DNA of 64,000 nt from an uncultured Caulobacteraceae bacterium (lineage in GTDB: Bacteria; Pseudomonadota; Alphaproteobacteria; Caulobacterales; Caulobacteraceae). The stretch lies in contig CAIQJF010000018.1 in NCBI GenBank assembly GCA_903872075.1, positions 1 to 64,000 of the forward strand, given 5' to 3'. This document shows, one piece after another, positions 60,982 through 64,000 of the stretch. How positions within the stretch are numbered: the stretch's first letter is position 1; every line of letters begins with the position of its first letter. Under the pieces are notes generated by a model. The model did not search any database and had not been told where the DNA came from. It saw nothing but the letters and a program-made list of their open reading frames with translations. A program made the position numbers and the translations under genes.

Positions 60982-61920
60982 ATGACCACCACAACCCATC
61001 GTCACGGCATCGTCCGGATCGACCCCGACGTGCTGATGAGCCTCGCCGGCCACAAGGCCGTGAAGCGCAAGATCGCGCCGGGCTTCAAGGCGAGGAAGTC
61101 GCTCAACATGAAAGCCATGGGCGGTAAGACCATCAAGAACCTGTCGTTCCGTAGTTTCTATATCGCCGGGCCGAGCTGGGCGGCGTCGGATATGACGAAC
61201 ATCGACACGGCGTTGTCGGGCGCCATGGCCGACCCGCATCTCAACAACGTGCTGCTACAGTACTATCCGGGGGCGGCGTCGATCTCGACCGCGTTCCTGG
61301 GCTCCTCGACCCTGCCGGGCGCCGCTCCGAAGACGTTCTCGCGCGACGACGTCAATCCTTTGCTGGCCGGTCTGATCAGCAACGGGACGCTCCACGGCGT
61401 GGATTTCGACAACACCGTGATCTGCCTCTTCCTACCGCCCGGTTCGATCCTGACCACTGATGCGGCCGGCGGCGTGGGCAAGCTCTCCGACGACCATTCG
61501 ATCGATGACAAGGACAGCTCCGAGCAGGGTCTGGGCGGCTATCACGGCTCCTGCCACATCGGCGCTCAGAGGGTCTATTTCGCCGTCGGGGTCTATTCCC
61601 AGTTCATCAACGGCAAGCCTAACGGCATCCCGGTCTGGCCGGACGCCTGGAAGAACGTGGTGGCGACCTTTTATCACGAACTGGTGGAGGCCCGGACCGA
61701 TCCGGACGTGGAAGACGCCATCCGCAACAACAGCGACGCCCTGCTGGGATGGTATTCGACCGCCAAACTCGGCGGCGAGATCGGCGACATCCCGATCAAT
61801 GTCGCGGCCGCCAATCTGCGTGGCGTGATGGTCGAGGTCACCTTGGCCAATGGCCAGACGGCCCCCGTGCAATTGATGTGGTCCAACGCCGTGGGCGGAC
61901 CGGAAGGTCCGTTCGCCTGA
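60982..61920 (+). CDS. Unrecognised protein with HELVEARTDP motif
   Basis: 312 residues from ATG 60982 (GGGAAGACC upstream); similarity to a known family is not clear. The N-terminal 50 residues are basic (KAVKRKIAPGFKARKSLNMK); the middle has FYIAGPSW and VICLFLPPGS; the latter part has ATFYHELVEARTDPDVEDAI, reminiscent of the HELxExxTDP segment in EXORDIUM/PHI-1-like proteins and some metalloproteases, and GYHGSCH. No signal peptide is seen. A metal-binding or protease-like role is possible but unproven. Followed by an intrinsic terminator. Confidence 0.7.
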   Translation: MTTTTHRHGIVRIDPDVLMSLAGHKAVKRKIAPGFKARKSLNMKAMGGKTIKNLSFRSFYIAGPSWAASDMTNIDTALSGAMADPHLNNVLLQYYPGAASISTAFLGSSTLPGAAPKTFSRDDVNPLLAGLISNGTLHGVDFDNTVICLFLPPGSILTTDAAGGVGKLSDDHSIDDKDSSEQGLGGYHGSCHIGAQRVYFAVGVYSQFINGKPNGIPVWPDAWKNVVATFYHELVEARTDPDVEDAIRNNSDALLGWYSTAKLGGEIGDIPINVAAANLRGVMVEVTLANGQTAPVQLMWSNAVGGPEGPFA

Positions 61921-61950
61921 CCCCGACGCCAGGCGCGTCTCGCTGATCAG

Positions 61951-61980
61951 GACCCCCGGGCCGCAAGGTCCGGGGGTTTC
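61951..61980 (+). terminator. Intrinsic terminator
   Basis: A stem of CCCCCGG facing CCGGGGG (extended by inner CC/GG around a GCAA tetraloop) followed by TTT, 30 bases after the stop at 61920. It would end the transcript from 60982; the reverse orientation also folds and may serve the convergent DUF3667 gene. Confidence 0.75.
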
Positions 61981-61997
61981 ACGTGTCAGCTTTTGGC

Positions 61998-62981
61998 TCA
62001 GCCGCCCATGCCGTTCAGACCGACGGCAATCAGTCCGACGATCAGCACGGCGCCGGCCGTGACCGACCCAACGAACAGCAAGGTCATGCGGATCAGGGTT
62101 CCAAGAACGCTGGTCCGATAGACTCCGCGCATGTGGCCAAAGAGGTGAAGTGGCGCGGGGATCATCAGCGCGAAACCCCAGCCGCCGATCACGGTGTTGA
62201 GCAGCATCGCCAGAGTCAGCACAACGCCCATCGCCGACAGCGAGTGAAGCGAAAAAATCGTGTGGTCAAAGAGGTAGAACCGCCGCTGGAAGACGAACAG
62301 CAGGCTCAGCATGATCGCCGAGATCGGCAGCATGAGGAAGGCGAAGCGCTCGGACCACTGTTCCAGGATCAGAAAGAAGCGCTCCGGGTCGTCGATGGCC
62401 TTGTTCAAACGCTCGTTCAACCAGTTGGTGGCCGCAGCATTGGGCCGGTCTCCCCCGAGGACGACATGGGCGCCCTTGAGTTTGCCTTTCACGATAGCCC
62501 GCTCGGCGGGGGTCATTTCCGAGATCGTCCTGGGATCGTCAGCCAGTGACATGGCCTTGGCGGCCGTCTGGGCCGCGGCCGGCGGCGGTGGTCGGCTGGG
62601 TTTTCCCGAGGAGGTCAGTCCGCCCACCAGGAAGATGGCCAGCAGCACGACCAGGAACAGCCGCAGCGGCGGGATCTGCGGCGCGCGATGTCCCTCAAGG
62701 TAGGCGCGCGTGAGGCGGCCCGGGCGGAACATGAGGTCCGGCAGCGTCCGCCAAAGGCGGCCGTCGGCATGGAGCACGCCCTCGATGACCTCACCCGTCA
62801 GCTTGACGATCGAGCGGTGAAAATCCTCGGCCGACTGACCGCAGACATGGCACCACGGTCCCTGCAGCGGCGTGGCGCAGTTGGCGCAGGGCGTTCCGGG
62901 CGCGTGACCGTCGGCCTTGGGCGCGCGGCCCGACAGGCCTGTCAGAGCGACGCCGGCCGCCAGTTCAAGTTCGTTCGACAC
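61998..62981 (-). CDS. DUF3667-like zinc-ribbon membrane protein
   Basis: 327 residues. PCANCATPLQGPWCHVCGQ is a zinc ribbon, followed by a DUF3667-like helix region (GRLWRTLPDLMFRPGRLTRAYLEG), one membrane helix (LRLFLVVLLAIFLVGGL), a soluble loop of about 85 residues and four or so C-terminal helices. Inner-membrane protein of unknown function, common in sphingomonads and Caulobacterales. Confidence 0.88.
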   Translation of the reverse strand: MSNELELAAGVALTGLSGRAPKADGHAPGTPCANCATPLQGPWCHVCGQSAEDFHRSIVKLTGEVIEGVLHADGRLWRTLPDLMFRPGRLTRAYLEGHRAPQIPPLRLFLVVLLAIFLVGGLTSSGKPSRPPPPAAAQTAAKAMSLADDPRTISEMTPAERAIVKGKLKGAHVVLGGDRPNAAATNWLNERLNKAIDDPERFFLILEQWSERFAFLMLPISAIMLSLLFVFQRRFYLFDHTIFSLHSLSAMGVVLTLAMLLNTVIGGWGFALMIPAPLHLFGHMRGVYRTSVLGTLIRMTLLFVGSVTAGAVLIVGLIAVGLNGMGG

Positions 62982-63106
62982 AGCCCCTCCGCTTGAACGA
63001 TCTCCGGACCCGGAGGAGACGAGTCCTAGCTGAAGCCGGACCCGGGGTCACCGCCGGGACGCGGGCGTTCCTTTCCGGTGGCCGATTTTCTGATATTCCA
63101 GGCGGC

Positions 63107-64000
63107 ATGAAGACCCAGAAGCCGATCTCCGCCCGTCTCCCGCTCATCACCGTCCTGGCCGCCACCCTGGCAGGCGGCCCGGTTCTCGCCGCCCCGCCCG
63201 CGCCCGAGTCCCGCACCGGCATGGTGGTGACCTCGCAGCACTACGCCTCCGAGATCGGGGCGGCGGTGCTGCGCAAGGGCGGCAACGCCGTCGATGCGGC
63301 CGTGGCCGTGGGCTACGCCCTGGCGGTGACCCATCCCTGCTGCGGCAATCTCGGCGGCGGCGGGTTCATGTTGGTCCACCGGGCCAACGGCCAGAACGCC
63401 TTCATCAACTTCCGCGAGCGCGCGCCCCTGGCCGCCACCGCGGACATGTATCTCGACGCCAAGGGCAATCCGATCGTCGAGAAGAGCCTGGCCGGCTGGC
63501 TGGCCATGGGCACGCCCGGCACCGTGCTTGGGCTTGAGACGGCCCGCAAGCAGTGGGGCACCCGCTCGCGTCAGACCCTGATCGCCCCGGCAATCAAGCT
63601 GGCGGACGAAGGCTTCGTGCTGCGCCAGGGCGACCTTGGCGTGATCAATGACGGCGCGAAGTCCGCGCCGGCCGGATCCAACGTCCGGGCGATCTTCAGC
63701 AACAAGGGCAAGCCCTTCAACGCCGGCGAGCGCCTGGTGCAGAAGGATCTGGCGGCGACCTTGCGGCTGATCAGCGCCGGCGGCGCCCAGGCCTTCTATC
63801 ACGGTCCCAACGCCGCCGCTGTGGCGCGCGCCAGCAAGGCCGAGGGCGGCCTGCTCACCGTGAAGGACTTCGCTGACTACACCGTCACCCAGGACGCACC
63901 CGTGACCTGCACCTATCGGGGCTACACCGTGGTCTCCTCGCCGCCGCCGAGTTCCGGCGGGGCCACGATCTGCGAAATGCTGAATATCCTGCAGGGCTAT
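63107..64000 (+). CDS. ggt: Gamma-glutamyltransferase, 3' end outside window
   Basis: The first 298 codons are visible. A signal peptide (PLITVLAATLAGGPVLA) is followed by GMVVTSQHYASEIGAAVLRKGGNAVDAAVAVGYAL in two family blocks, HPCCGNLGGGGFML, INFRERAP and SSPPPSSGGAT. These are the N-terminal (large subunit) features of gamma-glutamyltransferase; the self-cleavage Thr lies beyond the window. Periplasmic enzyme that splits glutathione and other gamma-glutamyl compounds. No stop occurs before 64000. Confidence 0.93.
   Translation, partial: MKTQKPISARLPLITVLAATLAGGPVLAAPPAPESRTGMVVTSQHYASEIGAAVLRKGGNAVDAAVAVGYALAVTHPCCGNLGGGGFMLVHRANGQNAFINFRERAPLAATADMYLDAKGNPIVEKSLAGWLAMGTPGTVLGLETARKQWGTRSRQTLIAPAIKLADEGFVLRQGDLGVINDGAKSAPAGSNVRAIFSNKGKPFNAGERLVQKDLAATLRLISAGGAQAFYHGPNAAAVARASKAEGGLLTVKDFADYTVTQDAPVTCTYRGYTVVSSPPPSSGGATICEMLNILQGY

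Noticed and set aside
63026-63802. 258-codon open frame on the minus strand
   Set aside because: It is antisense to the gamma-glutamyltransferase gene that runs off the window end.

Overview
The window is high-GC DNA from an aerobic Gram-negative bacterium, most likely an alphaproteobacterium and perhaps Caulobacterales-like. Supporting signs are the iron-sulfur type photolyase with its DUF2256 partner, MetA behind a SAM-type leader, DUF6491, NnrU, a DabAB pair, and dense ATGA-overlapped operons. The taxonomic call is inference; no rRNA or other phylogenetic marker is present. I saw no tRNA, rRNA, CRISPR array or insertion sequence.

1-19.8 kb is a catabolic island. A tightly packed forward operon (1-8.5 kb) encodes a class III CoA-transferase, CitE-like lyase, aldehyde dehydrogenase, SDR, glutathione transferase, alpha/beta hydrolase with an SCP2-like front domain, acyl-CoA dehydrogenase and enoyl-CoA hydratase. 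A Baeyer-Villiger-type monooxygenase diverges from an AraC regulator (8.6-11.3 kb). A second block (11.5-17.1 kb) holds two SDRs, another AraC regulator of the same subfamily, an acyl-CoA ligase, a VOC protein and an NTF2-like protein. At 17.5-19.5 kb lies a membrane-anchored protein resembling linalool dehydratase/isomerase, preceded by the broken N-terminus of a divergent LysR regulator. Together these suggest breakdown of a terpenoid or other alicyclic/branched compound via alcohol, ketone, Baeyer-Villiger ester, hydrolysis and CoA-dependent beta-oxidation.

19.8-32.8 kb is an accessory zone. It has three adjacent VapBC-type toxin-antitoxin modules (20.4-22.7 kb), a fourth at 32.2-32.8 kb next to a broken fifth toxin, and short palindromes before several antitoxins. 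Between them lie a PIG-L-like/ceramidase-like amidohydrolase pair, an SDR, AraC and LysR regulators, a membrane protein and an aminotransferase. The first VapC has lost its first catalytic aspartate.

32.9-41 kb looks like core genome: a Tim44-like protein, MetA with a four-way-junction leader RNA upstream, an SDR, DUF2256 and photolyase, a membrane protein, DUF6491, an endonuclease/phosphatase-fold protein and a VOC protein. At 40.4-46.8 kb a LysR regulator diverges from dabB-dabA, an inorganic carbon uptake system, followed by a cysD without cysN and an ArsC-like gene.

46.7-64 kb carries an Mg-type P-ATPase (apparently with a CTG start), an AcuI/YhdH oxidoreductase, DUF1330, a metallo-beta-lactamase-fold hydrolase, a serine beta-lactamase-like hydrolase, NnrU, a DUF1800/DUF1501 pair, an operon of glutaminase-STAS-cNMP fusion, amino-acid permease and aminotransferase, an unrecognised protein followed by an intrinsic terminator, a DUF3667 protein, and the start of a gamma-glutamyltransferase cut by the window end.
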